A DNA stretch of 64,000 nucleotides from Marchantia polymorpha subsp. ruderalis (GCA_037833965.1 AP031352.1:29886501-29950500); one strand, 5' to 3'; numbered from the stretch's first letter, positions 39,364 to 52,488 are shown. Notes: generated from the sequence alone by a model not told the origin. Translations and numbers: made by a program.

Positions 39364-42300
39364 ATGACCTTCGACCGGACGGCGGAGAGCGTCCCATTCT
39401 TGAATTCGCGATTCCAATCTCTTGTGCGCGCTGCGCGCATCCATCTGCTGGCTGCAGACCATTCCCGACGTCGTCACACAGGAGATTTCTTGTTGATTGA
39501 GGGAGAAGTGAGTGCGCGTGATTTGGAATTGAGAGCGATTAGAGTTTGCCGAGAGAGAAAGAAACGCGGACAGTGCGGAAGTAGAATGAGCGGGCGAGCG
39601 AACCCCAGGAACGCAATGACGAGACCGAGCAGATTGCGGATGGTGCCACTTCGCCTGCCGCAGAACGGGCTGCGCGCTTTCGAAGAGCGCTTAATAGCAA
39701 GAAAGCTCGATTTCTTGCTATGGGGATGGAATTACATCTGCGCGAATATGGTGCGCGAGTGGCTAGAGCCACAGGGACCACCCTCGCGCGGATTGCGTCC
39801 GCATGTTGACCGGTGGACAGTCCAAGATTGGGCGCAGGCGTTGGGAAGATGTGCTGGCATGCCAGGGCATCTCCTTTTCGACAGCGAGAGCATCAAGGTG
39901 ACCAAGCAAGAAGAGGCGCAATTTGTGGAGCTGTTCAAGACCGGGAGGTCTACCAAGAATGGGTACAGGACCCGTGATTACAAAGATCGATTTCGCCGGA
40001 CTCTGTCCGCGGCGCTGATGCAATTACTGCAGCCGCACCGCGCCTGCTACATCACATTGTGGCAGGTCTCTTTTGTGGAGTGCGTCATCGAGGGAACTCC
40101 AATTCACTGGGCGAGCATCCTGCACAGGGTGATGCGACAGCACGCGTTTGAGGAGAAGGGGGGAACTCTAAACCATCTTTCTCCTTTCCTCATCAATTTT
40201 TATCGACAGCGGAATTGTTTGACAACGGCGGAGCTTGAACATTTTCCGCCATTGTCCATCGACCATCCCGGGAAGTATGTGCGGGAGAACGAGGTCGATA
40301 CTGACGCAGAGGAGTCACCGACTTCTACCCCATCAAGACGGAGGGACGAAGGGCGACACACTCCTGCAGCGCGAGTGCCGCGGAAGCGGCGATGGAGGGA
40401 AGAGTCCGAAGAGGAGCAGCATCAAGAACCCTCTGCTCCCATTCGACCGCGGCCGCTGTGCGAGCCATACAGCCGGCCGAAGCAGAAGGCACGCAGACTG
40501 GTGTTACCAGCTGACAGTGCAGACACGGCGACGATTGCGACAGAGATCGGAAGTGCGTCGCTAGAGAGGCGAGAGGAAGCGCGGACGACCGCACGAGAGA
40601 CGGGCCACGCTGCAACCTCGTCGGGAGAGAGGCCGCCTACGGGCCAAGGGCCTCCGGAGTTACCACGTGCGATGCGGACAGATGTTCCGTTTGCGCACAG
40701 GCGAACCTCCGCGGACGGACGAGTCTCCGCGGACCGGCGAACACAAGTGGACGTGGATCTATGCTTACGCGTGGGAAGGAGCAGTCCGCCTGTGCACAGG
40801 CGCTCACCTGTGCACAGGTCGCCTGTGCACAGGTCGCCTGTGAACAGGACACCTCCACACGTGCCGCCTGTGCACAGGCAAGAATCACCCCCGTTCCAAC
40901 GTAGGAAGGGGAAGGAGCCGGCGGAAGAACCGCCTACGAGACACCGGCCCTCGGGGCCAGACCCTCCGGCGCACCACGCGCCGCAATTCGCGCCTTCGGC
41001 GCCAGGCCTTCGAGCCGAGGGGATACGAGCAGAGAGCGTGCGGAGGCCGCACCATCGGCGGGAAGTCCGCCGATAGATGCGCCTTCGGCGGTAGGGCCTA
41101 TAGGCCAAGGAACATCGGGCGTGCGGCCCCCGGCCATGTCGCCTTCGGCGATAGATGTCCGCGGCGCTACGCCTGCGGCGGACAAGGCGCCGGCAAATGC
41201 GCCTGCGCACGGGCCGGGCACAGCCCCCACGGACCGATCAAGGGAGCAGCAGACGGAGGAGCGGAGTGACTGTCCGCGGGATGAAATCTTGATGCGCGAT
41301 GCGCAATCCAACCCCGCGCAGCCACCCTCCGCTCAATCACCTCCGGCGACGGACGACGGCGACAGAGAGAATGCGGGAGGCAATCAACAAGTAAGCGACG
41401 GGGATGCCGCTCGGATACATTCGCCTTCCGCCTTAGACATTTTGGCGACGAGCAGCGAGGCAGCAGCCGTGCCTTCGCAGGCAGCACACGTCGAGGACGT
41501 GCAGCCCCACTCGGGGCAGTCGCCGACGCAATCAATGGCGACTGAAATTCTCCACTCGGATGATGACGACGGAGGCTCCACGGAAGAAATGTCAGGAGCA
41601 GAAGACACCGAGGAGGAGGAGGAGGAAATTGTTGGAGCGCCGGCGGCGGCGCTCTCTGAGCAGGTGATTCCGTTGCTGCGGTACTTGGATCGCAAGGTCG
41701 ATAAATACGCCGACCCACTCCAGCCGGGATCTTACATCGAGTTAGTGCGCAGGCGGACTCGCACTAAAGTCCACACCAGCAAGCTATTAGCTAGAGTGGA
41801 CCAGGAGTTGAGGGACTTGAAGGAGAAGCATGAGTGCTTGTGGGGACAGTACAAGCTTAATCAGAAATTCTACAAGCACTCCGAGAAGATGAAGGATGAG
41901 AAACTGGGCGAGCTCACCAAGGAGCAGGTGAAGGTCAAGGAAGCACTCAACTCTGAGCAGGCCCAGAATCGGATTTTGTCAGAGGAGCTCGTGCGACAGA
42001 CGCGGTTGTTGGAACAATGTCAGCTCGCACGGCAGGCGGATGAAGAATTAATCCGCAGTTTGCAGTCAGAGTGTGGCGAATTGAGAGCGCAACGTGCCGA
42101 AGCCGAATCACAATTAGTAACCATTGAAGAGGATCGCAGGAAGGAGGCGGATCGCACGAAGGTGGAGACGGCGAGGCGAGTCGCCCACTGTCTCAAGGGC
42201 TACGCCCACTGGGAAGTGAAGGCGCAGGAGAAACTCACACTGCGTGAGTTTGAATTGCGCGCAGCCGGGTTGTTGTCAGGCGACAGTAGGAGTCGGCGGA

Positions 42301-42515
42301 AGGTAGCAAAGAAGCTCGAGGCCTTTCTGTCGAAGGCACAGGATACCATGTCCGCCCTCGAGGGGGAGGTGTCTGCGGCGTTGCAGCGGTTGGGACTGCG
42401 CAGTCGAGCGGAAGAGTGGCAGGGTAGAGAGTTAGTGCGCGGCAGTCGGCCGCGCAGGAGACGTAGTACAGGTTCCGCGGAGTGTAGTGTAGCGTGGTTC
42501 CGTGCAGGCGTGTAG
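39364..42515 (+). pseudogene. U3 protein frame in the solo LTR (about one break)
   Basis: Full-length relative of the 1050-aa protein with about one break. N-terminal domain, disordered middle (four PVHR-type units, one changed to PVNR) and coiled coil are all present. Many substitutions separate it from LTR1 and LTR2. Confidence 0.8.
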
Positions 42516-42551
42516 CGTAGTGCGGTGTAGTGCTAGGTAGGATTTAGAAGG

Positions 42552-42580
42552 TATAAAATAGTTCCAGGCGTTTTGCCTGG
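42552..42580 (+). promoter_or_regulatory. Solo LTR TATA box and hairpin
   Basis: TATAAAATA (42552-42560) and the CCAGGC/GCCTGG hairpin (42564-42580). Any transcript would run rightwards into the remaining gag-pol of internal 2. Confidence 0.65.
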
Positions 42581-43521
42581 GGTTCTTTCCCATCAGAAGT
42601 GCAGATCAGGAACCCATTTCCTTTGCGTGTTTGTGTCCTTGAGTTCTGTCACCACGCACGAGGAGTTACAACTTAGCGTTCCGCATTTTGTAGCTGAAGG
42701 CCTTCGGCCGAATGTTCAGAGCTAGTACATTGGTTAGAGACTTGAGTAGTTCGGATCTGCACCTGCGGGTGACTGCCGATGCTCAGAGCCAGTGACTAGT
42801 TAGATACTTGAACAATTTCGCCCCTACACCTTCGAGTGTTTCTTTCTGATTGTACTCCTTTGGGATTTTTCCCCTGAATGCCAAAGTGAAGTTTTGCTAC
42901 TTCGTGTAAGCCTTGGTTGTAAATTCAGGTTACGCTGCAGCAGGTGCCTTGAGGGTAATATCTGTAGTATTTCTGGGAATGACAAGTGCCTGAGAATTCA
43001 AACTCTTCAATAGACTGTTGTTGTGTTACTGGAATGTTTCTCAGTGAGTCCTTCAGTGCGGACCTGTGTTCTCTGCGCGTTTTGTGAGTTGAGAGTGTTG
43101 TTCACCGCGTATGAGTGACTTCGATCCGAAGTAGGCAGTCCAAACCGGGTTTCCTACAGTAGCAGCAAGCTAGTGGAAGTGTTGTAAAAGCCGGAGTTGG
43201 AAGTCACTACCCGCAGCTTCGCCGAGTGTGCTCGCGAGAGACTTTCCCCCCTGAAATCTTGAGTAGAGGTCCTAACGGATCTCTGGGTTGTGTTTCTGTA
43301 GTTTCAGGTGTGTGTGTGTGTGTTACGCTGCACTGTGCGACCTCCGAGTGCGCTCCGAGTGGACACTTGCAGTATTTCTGGGAGTGACAGTTGCCTGAGA
43401 ATTCAAACTCCTCAATAGTCTGTTAAAACGTGACACTTTGTACCCTGTGTGTTCCTCTGTCCCTGTGGGTTCGACCTTTCTACCACTATATTGCAGTTTT
43501 AGCCTTTAGTGGGTTATTACA

Positions 43522-45161
43522 CAAACACCGAGTGCCTTACCACCCGGCCGTCATATCCAGTCAACGCAGTAGAGTGGGCGCAACCGTACTATGGAGAGCA
43601 CTCTCAGTACTATGGAGAGGCTAGCGAAGAGACAGCCTACGCCGTCCAGTCGGTGCCTACCCCTCCTGCAGTTTCAGCAATGCAAGTCCCACGATATATT
43701 CCGGTGGATCGGGCCACTACGGTACCTGTGAGGCGGAGAGCACCTCCAGGGACGTTTGACCCACCGCCACCGCGAGCTTGTTATAATTGCGGGGAAGTTG
43801 GGCACTTCTCACCGCAGTGTCCCCATCCAAAAAGGCGAAACGATTATGCTCCGATATGTAGTAATTGCAAGAAGGTCGGGCACACTGCGCCAGAGTGTGA
43901 TCAGCCACCAGTCCCTCGGCCAGTGGTACGATTTGTGAACACTCCTGCCAAGGAGGACGTGCAAGTTAACCAGGTCGAAGTAGGTTCAGACGGGGATGGC
44001 GAAGACGAAGAATGGCCGGCTGAAGAGGTTATGTGCGCACGGGTCGAAACTCGTAGCTCCAAGAAATCCAAGGAGCAAGAGCGTGACACTCGCAAGCACG
44101 AACGGAGAACCGCCGACCGGACGGGAAAAGGAAAGGAGAAGACATCCAGCAAGTCCGACTCGCGACCTGCTCGGAAGTCTTCGGCTACGCGGGAGGCACC
44201 AGCAGTGCGCCCCCAGACAGCAGTCGAGGACGAGCCAGTGCGCCTACTGAAACGGGACTATGCTCCGGATATCCGCAACGAGGTAACCAACTTGTTGAAG
44301 GAAGCGATCCGCACGCAAAAGGACCCACCGCGGCCAGACTTGACATCCTCCCTTGGGGCGAAGTTGGCAGCCACCGTGGAACCTCGCAGAGCGTCGCCGA
44401 CCCCGGCGACCCAACGCGCCCACTATGATTTGGTTGAAGATCTCGGGAGTCGAAAAGTGAACATCACGTTCAAGCAGCTCTTGGAGGACAATAAGACGTA
44501 TCGGAGAATGTTGATGCTTTCGCTACGGCATCCGCGGAAGCCGCGCGCATCCACATCCTCTCAAGTATATCAAGTGGAGAGCGAAGACCAAGGACCACCC
44601 GAGATCGATGTGGAAATAGCAGGGTGTTGTGTACGCAGAGTGCCAATCGACTCTGGATCAGGAGTCAACATAATGACGGAGGATACAGCGAGAGCCTTGG
44701 GGTTCAGTCAATACGAACCCTCGAAGCGTGTGTTGAGATTAGCGGATCAGACGCGGAGAATGCCTGCAGGTATGCTGCGCAATGTCAAGACAACCATCGG
44801 GGGTGCGGACTTTCGGTTGACGTATATCATCCTTCAACCGATGATGAAGCAGGGCTATGACGTTCTGCTCGGGCGACCATGGCTATATGGTGCACAAGTC
44901 AGATGTGACTGGCGAAGACATCGCCTTAAGTTTCCTCATCCTTCGGAACCGACCAAAACCATTACGGTGCCCTGGAATAGGGTCAGGCACGAAGGAGAGA
45001 CCCCATCGACAAGTGCAGGTTACACATCGGGCGAGGACAGTGAGTCGACCGCGCGATCGGATTCCAGTGGTACCGAATCCGATTACTTCGTGGGATTCGT
45101 TGCCTGCTGTTCGGTGGAAGAAGAAGAAGAGCCGGAAGCTATTCAGCCGGAAGACGAATAG
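43522..45161 (+). pseudogene. gag-pro: Family A gag-protease (internal 2), part right of the solo LTR
   Basis: Resumes in the first zinc knuckle, followed by one full YYGEHSQ-type unit, the second and third CCHC knuckles (CYNCGEVGHFSPQC, CSNCKKVGHTAPEC), the linker and the protease (DSGSGVNIM near 44650; VLLGRPWL). It ends at the UAG-CAA-UUA junction. Apart from the insertion it looks open throughout. Confidence 0.88.
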
Positions 45162-45167
45162 CAATTA
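45159..45167 (+). promoter_or_regulatory. gag-pro/pol junction of internal 2 (UAG CAA UUA)
   Basis: Same leaky-type stop context as at 28560-28568, with pol in the same frame. Confidence 0.7.
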
Positions 45168-48002
45168 ACTGTGGGACTGGGAAGGAGTGAGACGAGTCAC
45201 ACTGAGGGCATTGTCGACCCTAGTGACTGTCACGAAGTACAACTCAGTCCCGGCAAGTGCTTGAAGGTATCAAGCGCAGTGAGAGGAGACGAGCTAAGGA
45301 AAGTACAGGCGTTCCTTAGCCACTATGTCGACGTCTTCGCCTGGAAGATCGAGGACATGAAGGGGATACCTGCACGGTATGGGGAACACCGTATCGATTT
45401 ACTGGACGACTCAGTACCCATACGACAGCGCCAGTATCGCCTCAACCCAAAGTACTCCTTGCTAGTGAAAGAGGAGATAGATAAGTACTTGAGCGCTGGT
45501 ATTATTTACCCTGTGCTCAGCAGCGAGTGGGTGTCGCCGATTGTTATCGTACCCAAGAAGTTGACGGGTAAGATACGAGTGTGTCAGGATTTCCGGAAGT
45601 TGAATGCAGCAACACGCAAGGATCATCACCCGTTACCATTCACGGATGCCATTCTAGACCATGTCGCAGGACATGAATGTTATAGCTTCCTGGATGGGTT
45701 CTTAGGTTACAATCAGGTGTCTATCCGTGAACAGGACAAGGATAAAACTACGTTCACAACCGACTGGGGAACTTACGCATACCACAAGATGCCCTTCGGT
45801 CTGTGCAACGCGCCTGCCACCTTTCAACGGATGATGACCAATATCTTTCAGGAACAACTGAGGAAGTTCCTGGAGATATTCATAGATGACTTCTGTGTCT
45901 TTGGGAAGCGGTCTGAACACCTAAGTCACTTGAAGCAGACCTTTGATAAATGTAGAGAGAGCAGTTTATCACTGCATCCCGAGAAGTGCTTTTTCTTTAT
46001 GACTAGTGGGATCTTGTTGGGTCATCGGGTCTCGGCAGAAGGCATTGCGGTGGACGTCGAGAAGGTCAAGGTTATACTCGAGCTTGAACCACCCACGAAT
46101 CTAAGAGAGCTGCGAGCATTCCTGGGTCATGTGGGCTACTACCGAAGATTCATACACATGTATGCAATACTGGCGGCGGACCTGACCAAGTTGTTGAAGA
46201 AGGACGAGCCTTATGCTTGGGGTGCGAACCAGCAGACAGCATTTGAAGCTCTGAAAGCGAAACTCACGACTGCTCCCGTACTAAGGAGTCCAGACTGGAA
46301 TCGACCATTCCATGTTTACGTTGACACTTCGGCATTCGCCATCGGTGTAGTACTGAGTCAAAAGGATGACAACAAAAAGGACTACCCGATCTACTTCGCG
46401 AGCCGACAGCTGTCTCTAGCGGAGCGGAAGTACACCACGACGGAGAGAGAAGCGTTGGGGATGGTGTACTCCTGTAAAAAGTTTCGTCACTACCTAATCT
46501 GCTACGAGTTTGTGTTCCATGTGGACCACTACGCATTGCAACACCTAGTCAAGAAAGCCGACCTATCCGGTCGGATCGCCAGGTGGGTGTTGTTACTACA
46601 AGAGTTCACCTACACAGTCCAGACCAGGAAAGGGGTGCACCACGAAAATGCGGATTACTTGTCCCGATTATGGACCCAGCCGACAGAGGAGGAATTGGTG
46701 GACGATTTTCCAGATGAAGAGTTATTTCAGTTGTCTGCAGGACATGAGTCCCGCTATGCCGACCTGTATCGATATCTGCTAACTCTCCAGTGCCCCGAGG
46801 GCATGGATTTGGAACAGCGAACTGTCTTTATTCATAAGGCAGGCCCGTACCAACTCCAGCAGGGGGTTTTGTTCAAGAAGATGGCGGATGAGCGCTTATG
46901 CAGATGCCTGGAGGAATCAGAAGTACCAAGAATAGTGAGTGCGATGCACACAGAGGAGGCGGGTGGACACTATGCCACCAGGAACACGGTCACAAAGATC
47001 CTAAATGCGGGATATTGGTGGCCGACCATGTTTAAGGATGTTCTCGATTACATCCGCAAGTGCGACAGTTGCAAGAGGACGGGGAGACCGACGCCTACAA
47101 CACGATGGCCCCTGACTCCCATCATGCCTCTAGCACCTTTCGAAAAGTGGGGTATTGACTTTGTAGGGCCGATACAACCAGTGACTAGAAGTACACGAAG
47201 GCGCTACATTCTGGTAGCAACGGACTACGCCACCAAAATGGTAGAGGCCAGAGCCACCAGAAGGGATGATGCTGCCACAGTGGCAGCATTCTTGTTTGAG
47301 TCGGTCATCACACGCTACGGATGTCCCTTAGAGCTAGTCAGCGACCGGGGCACGCATTTTCTGAATCAGATCATCGAAGATCTGACACGGTATTTCCACA
47401 TCAAGCACCGGAAGACTACTCCATACAATCCCAAGGCAAATGGACTGACGGAGAAGTCCAATGGTCTGCTGTGTAAAATACTACTCAAGGTCACGGTGAA
47501 TCACGCTCACGACTGGGATACGAAGCTAGCAGCCGCTCTATGGGCGTACCGCACAGCTGAGAAGATCACGACCAAACAGACACCATACTTTCTGGTGTAT
47601 GGGCAACACCCGATCCTCCCGATCGAATTTGAAGTACCCACTCAACGAACGTTGGATTTGCAGAGGATGGGCGCAGAGGAGAGTCAGCTCTACAGGTTAC
47701 AGGAGGTCATGCTGCTGGATGAGAGGAGACGAGACGCCGAAGATCGCACCAGGAAAATCCAGCTCCGCCGAAAGGAGAGATACGATAAAAGGATCAAACC
47801 GGTACTCCTGCAGGCAGGTGATTTGGCATTGCTCTACGACAGCAGGCATGCCAGATTCCCAGGCAAACTGCACCTAAGGTGGATGGGACCTTACAGGGTT
47901 GTCGAAGTCTTCCCGAATGGATCCATCCAACTTGCGGACCTGGCCGGCGATTTGTTAGGCACCCGAGTCAACGGGTGGCGGTTGAAGAAATACCACATGT
48001 GA
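45162..48002 (+). CDS. pol: Family A Pol (internal 2), looks whole
   Basis: Open over about 946 codons from the leaky stop. Reverse transcriptase (PLPFTDAILDHVAGHECYSF; NAPATFQRMM; catalytic FIDDFCVFG near 45880), RNase H (VYVDTSAFAIGVV near 46317), HHCC zinc region (HTEEAGGHYATRN near 46948, then CDSCKRTG), integrase catalytic triad context (WGIDFVGP, VSDRGTHF, NGLTEKSNG) and a C-terminal GPY module (WMGPYRVVEVFPNGSIQL). It makes the element's DNA copy and integrates it. No chromodomain or envelope frame follows; the polypurine tract comes 24 bp after the stop. Confidence 0.93.
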   Translation, partial: QLTVGLGRSETSHTEGIVDPSDCHEVQLSPGKCLKVSSAVRGDELRKVQAFLSHYVDVFAWKIEDMKGIPARYGEHRIDLLDDSVPIRQRQYRLNPKYSLLVKEEIDKYLSAGIIYPVLSSEWVSPIVIVPKKLTGKIRVCQDFRKLNAATRKDHHPLPFTDAILDHVAGHECYSFLDGFLGYNQVSIREQDKDKTTFTTDWGTYAYHKMPFGLCNAPATFQRMMTNIFQEQLRKFLEIFIDDFCVFGKRSEHLSHLKQTFDKCRESSLSLHPEKCFFFMTSGILLGHRVSAEGIAVDVEKVKVILELEPPTNLRELRAFLGHVGYYRRFIHMYAILAADLTKLLKKDEPYAWGANQQTAFEALKAKLTTAPVLRSPDWNRPFHVYVDTSAFAIGVVLSQKDDNKKDYPIYFASRQLSLAERKYTTTEREALGMVYSCKKFRHYLICYEFVFHVDHYALQHLVKKADLSGRIARWVLLLQEFTYTVQTRKGVHHENADYLSRLWTQPTEEELVDDFPDEELFQLSAGHESRYADLYRYLLTLQCPEGMDLEQRTVFIHKAGPYQLQQGVLFKKMADERLCRCLEESEVPRIVSAMHTEEAGGHYATRNTVTKILNAGYWWPTMFKDVLDYIRKCDSCKRTGRPTPTTRWPLTPIMPLAPFEKWGIDFVGPIQPVTRSTRRRYILVATDYATKMVEARATRRDDAATVAAFLFESVITRYGCPLELVSDRGTHFLNQIIEDLTRYFHIKHRKTTPYNPKANGLTEKSNGLLCKILLKVTVNHAHDWDTKLAAALWAYRTAEKITTKQTPYFLVYGQHPILPIEFEVPTQRTLDLQRMGAEESQLYRLQEVMLLDERRRDAEDRTRKIQLRRKERYDKRIKPVLLQAGDLALLYDSRHARFPGKLHLRWMGPYRVVEVFPNGSIQLADLAGDLLGTRVNGWRLKKYHM

Positions 48003-48026
48003 GTGTTCGCGTGGGCGCTCACAATT

Positions 48027-48039
48027 GAGGAGGGGGGCA
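48027..48039 (+). other. Polypurine tract before LTR3
   Basis: GAGGAGGGGGGCA directly before the LTR start, identical to 31428-31440. Confidence 0.85.
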
Positions 48040-49285
48040 TGTGGTACCCCACTTTTGGCAATTTTGAGGAAATTAAAACATTTTTGGAAAACTGTACCCT
48101 GGCAGCATTGTAAATAGCCTTCGGTACATCAAAACAGAGTGAATCCGGAAGATCGCGGGGATTCTCGAGGGATCTTGTAGAATCTGGGATTTGGGGTGCC
48201 GCAGTAAGGACAGGCACCACCCTCCCTGCGAGCTCCGCAGTTAGGATCTCTACGGCGCAAGGCGCAAAACCCGCCTTCGGAGGTTGCGTCCGCGGCTGTA
48301 GGGAAACCCCCGTAATTAGGTCAACCCTCGGGCGCCTTGACCAAGTTAGGGTCCCGTTGGAAAGAGCTCGACGCGCTGATTCTAACGAGCCCAAGAACGC
48401 TTGGAACGGACGAGGACTTAGGGAGTTATCGCTACTGGAAGAAACGGAGGCGGTCGCCTACGGCGGAAGGAGTTCGCCACCGGCGCGAATTCCGCCTACG
48501 CGGAAGGGGGATTCAAGTTTTGTCCTATGCGCGGACGAAGGCGTTCGCCTGTGCACAGGCCAAGTAGGGTTAGGGAAGGCGCGAAGTCCGCCTACGCACA
48601 GGCGTTCGCCTGTGCACAGGCACTTCGGCGTCGGCGGAAAATCCGCCTTGGGCCCTAGAAATGCGCCTTGTGAGGTAGAAAGTGTACGGCGCCTTCCGCG
48701 CCAGCGCAGCGCAGCGTACGTCGGAAGAGCCGCCAGAGTAATCCAATAGGTACGGACCGTGCGGACGGCACGGGTGGATGCGCTCTTGGACGGACGGAGT
48801 TGCGGCGGCGGAAGCGCCGACGGAGAGACAAGGAACGGACAGACTGGACGGAGACGGCTGACCACGGTCAACGCCTTCCGCGCCAGCGCAGCGCCGCGGA
48901 CGGAATTCGCCTGCGCACAGGCGAACGCCTGTGCACAGGAGGATGTTCAAGTTCCGCGCCGGCGGAGAATCCGCCGAGGCCCCTGCTTGCGCACAGGCAG
49001 GAGTTGAATTTTTGTCCGACATGCGGACGCACGCGTCAAGGCAGAAGGAGATTGGCCGAAGGGCGGTACGAACAAGTGTACCGCGCAAGGCGGAAAACTC
49101 GCCTTCGGCGCTACGCCCCCATGTCCGGAGGGTGACACGCTCGCGGAGTTCAAATCCGCCAATTCGAGCGTGAGAGTTTAATCGACGACGGCGGAGCGTG
49201 AAGCCGCGCGTGAGAGCGAAGACCGTTCCAGCGTACAGCCGGCGCGGCCATCAAGTGAGACGTTCTTCACGACCAAGAGCCGACC

Positions 49286-52200
49286 ATGACCTTCGACCGG
49301 GCGGCGGAGAGCGTCCCATTCTTGAATTCGCGATTCCAATCTCTTGTGCGCGCTGCGCGCATCCATCTGCTGGCTGCGGACCATTCTCGTCGTCGTCGCA
49401 CAGGAGATTTCTTGTTGATTGAGGGAGAAGTGAGTGCGCGCGATTTGGAATTGAGAGCGATTAGAGTTTGCCGAGAGAGAAAGAAACGCGGACAGTGCGG
49501 AAGTAGAATGAGCGGGCGAGCGAACCCTAGGAACGCAATGACGAGACCGAGCAGATTGCGGATGGTGCCACTTCGCCTACCGCAGAACGGGCTGCGCGCT
49601 TTCGAAGAGCGCTTAATAGCAAGAAAGCTCGATTTCTTGCTATGGGGATGGAATTACATCTGCGCGAATATGGTGCGCGAGTGGCTAGAGCCACAGGGAC
49701 CACCCTCGCGCGGATTGCGTCCGCATGTTGACCGGTGGACAGTCCAAGATTGGGCGCAGGCGTTGGGAAGATGTGCTGGCATGCCAGGGCATCTCCTTTT
49801 CGACAGCGAGAGCATCAAGGTGACCAAGCAAGAAGAAGCGCAATTTGTGGAGCTGTTCAAGACCGGGAGGTCTACCAAGAATGGGTACAGGACCCGTGAT
49901 TACAAAGATCGATTTCGCCGGACTTTGTCCGCGGCGCTGATGCAATTACTGCAGCCGCACCGCGCCTGCTACATCACATTGTGGCAGGTCTCTTTTGTGG
50001 AGTGCGTCATCGAGGGAACTCCAATTCACTAGGCGAGCATCCTGCACAGGGTGATGCGACAGCACGCGTTTGAGGAGAAGGGGGGAACTCTAAACCATCT
50101 TTCTCCTTTCCTCATCAATTTTTATCGACAGCGGAATTGTTTGACAGCGGCAGAGCTTGAACATTTTCCGCCATTGTCCATCGACCATCCCGGGAAGTAT
50201 GTGCGGGAGAACGAGGTCGATACTGACGCAGAGGAGTCACCGACTTCTACCCCATCAAGACGGAGAGACGAAGGGAGACACACCCCTGCAGCGCGAGTGC
50301 CGCGGAAGCGGCGATGGAGGGAAGAGTCCGAAGAGGAGCAGCATCAAGAACTCTCTGCTCCCATTCGACCGCGGCCGCTGTGCGAGCCATACAGCCGGCC
50401 GAAGCAGAAGGCACGCAGACTGGTGTTGCCAGCTGACAGTGCAGACACGGCGACGATTGCGACGGAGATAGGAAGTGCGTCGCCAGAGAGGCGAGAGGAA
50501 GCGCGGACGACCGCAGGAGCGACGGGCCACGCTGCAACCTCGTCGGGAGAGAGGCCGCCTACGAGCCAAGGGCCTCCGGAGTTACCACGTGCGATGCGGA
50601 CAGAGGTTCCGTTTGCACACAGGCGAACCTCCGCGGACGGACGAGCCTCCGCGGACCGGCGAACACAAGTGGACGTGGATCTACGCTTACGCGTGGGAAG
50701 GAGCAGTCCGCCTGTGCACAGGCGCTCACCTGTGCACAGGTCGCCTGTGAACAGGACACCTCCACACGTGCCGCCTGTGCACAGGCAAGAATCACCCCCG
50801 TTCCAACGTAGGAAGGGGAAGGAGCCGGCGGAAGAACCGCCTACGAGACACCGGCCCTCGGGGCCAGACCCTCCGGCGCACCACGCGCCGCAATTCGCGC
50901 CTTCGGCGCCAGGGCCTTCGAGCCGAGGAGATACGAGCAGAGAGCGTGCGGAGGCCGCACCGTCGGCGGAAAGTCCGCCGATAGATGCGCCTTCGGCGGT
51001 AGGGCCTATAGGCCAAGGAACATCGGGCGTGCGGCCCCCGGCCATGTCGCCTTCGGCGTTAGATGTCCGCGGCGCTACGCCTGCGGCGGACAAGGCGCCG
51101 GCAAATGCGCCTGCGCACGGGCCGGGCACAGCCCCCACGGACCGATCGAGGGAGCAGCAGACGGAGGAGCGGAGTGACTGTCCGCGGGACGACATCTCGA
51201 TGCGCGATGCGCAATCCAACCTCGCGCAGCCACCCTCCGCTCGATCGCCTTCGGCGACGGACGACGGCGACAGAGAGAATGAGGTGGGCAATCAACCAGC
51301 GAGCGACGGGGATGCCGCTCGGATACATTCGCCTTCCGCCTTAGACATTTTGGCGACGAGCAGCGAGGCCGCAGCCGTGCCTTCGCAGGCAGCACACGTC
51401 GAGGACGTGCAGCCCCACTCGGGGCAGTCGCCAACGCAATCAATGGCGACGGAAATTCTCCACTCGGATGATGACGACGGGGGCTCCACGGAAGAAATGT
51501 CAGGAGCAGAAGACACCGAGGAGGAGGAGGAGGAAATTGTTGGAGCGCCGGCGGCGGCGCTCTCTGAGCAGGTGATTCCGTTGCTGCGGTACTTGGATCG
51601 CAAGGTCGATAAATACGCCGACCCACTCCAGCCGGGATCTTACATCGAGTTAGTGCGCAGGAGGACTCGCACTAAAGTCCACACCAGCAAGCTATTAGCT
51701 AGAGTGGACCAGGAGTTGAGGGACTTGAAGGAGAAGCATGAGTGCTTGTGGGGACAGTACAAGCTTAATCAGAAATTCTACAAGCACTCCGAGAAGATGA
51801 AGGATGAGAAACTGGGCGAGCTCACCAAGGAGCAGGTGAAGGTCAAGGAAGCACTCAACTCTGAGCAGGCCCAGAATCGGATTTTGTCAGAGGAGCTCGT
51901 GCGACAGACGCGGTTGTTGGAACAATGTCAGCTCGCACGGCAGGCGGATGAAGAATTAATCCGCAGTTTGCAGTCAGAGTGTGGCGAATTGAGAGCGCAA
52001 CGTGCTGAAGCCGAATCGCAATTAGTGACGATTGAAGAGGATCGCAGGAAGGAGGCGGATCGCACGAAGGTGGAGACGGCGAGGCGAGTCGCCCACTGTC
52101 TCAAGGGCTACGCCCACTGGGAAGTGAAGGCGCAGGAGAAACTCACACTGCGTGAGTTTGAATTGCGCGCAGCCGGGTTGTTGTCAGGCGACAGTAGGAG

Positions 52201-52423
52201 TCGGCGGAAGGTAGCGAAGAAGCTCGAGGCCTTTCTGTCGAAGGCACAGGATACCATGTCCGCCCTCGAGGGGGAGGTGTCTGCGGCGTTGCAGCGGTTG
52301 GGACTGCGTAGTCGAGCGGAAGAGTGGCAGGGTAGGGAGTTAGTGCGCGGCAGTCGGCCGCGCAGGAGACGTAGTACAGGTTCCGCGGAGTGTAGTGTAG
52401 CGTGGTTCCGTGCAGGCGTGTAG
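49286..52423 (+). pseudogene. U3 protein frame in LTR3 (about one break)
   Basis: Full-length relative of the 1050-aa protein with about one break; otherwise open. It has three PVHR-type units where LTR1 and LTR2 have four, and many shared substitutions with the solo LTR copy. Confidence 0.8.
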
Positions 52424-52459
52424 CGTAGTGCACTGTAGTGTTAGTTAGGATTTAGAAGG

Positions 52460-52488
52460 TATAAAATAGTTCCAGGCGTTTTGCCTGG
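52460..52488 (+). promoter_or_regulatory. LTR3 TATA box and hairpin
   Basis: TATAAAATA (52460-52468) and CCAGGC-GTTTT-GCCTGG (52472-52488). Confidence 0.7.

Larger units (their letters stand above)
38128..43521 (+). mobile_element. Solo family A LTR inside gag
   Basis: A lone 5394-bp LTR, TGTGGTACCCC...GTTATTACA, flanked by a perfect CAAAC duplication (38123-38127 and 43522-43526). The uninterrupted target is visible in internal 1 (CATGCAAACACCGAG near 26879). It has no primer site or internal sequence, so it is the product of LTR-LTR recombination after insertion. It fixes the exact ends of the family A LTR and shows that the U3 frame is part of the LTR. Confidence 0.97.
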
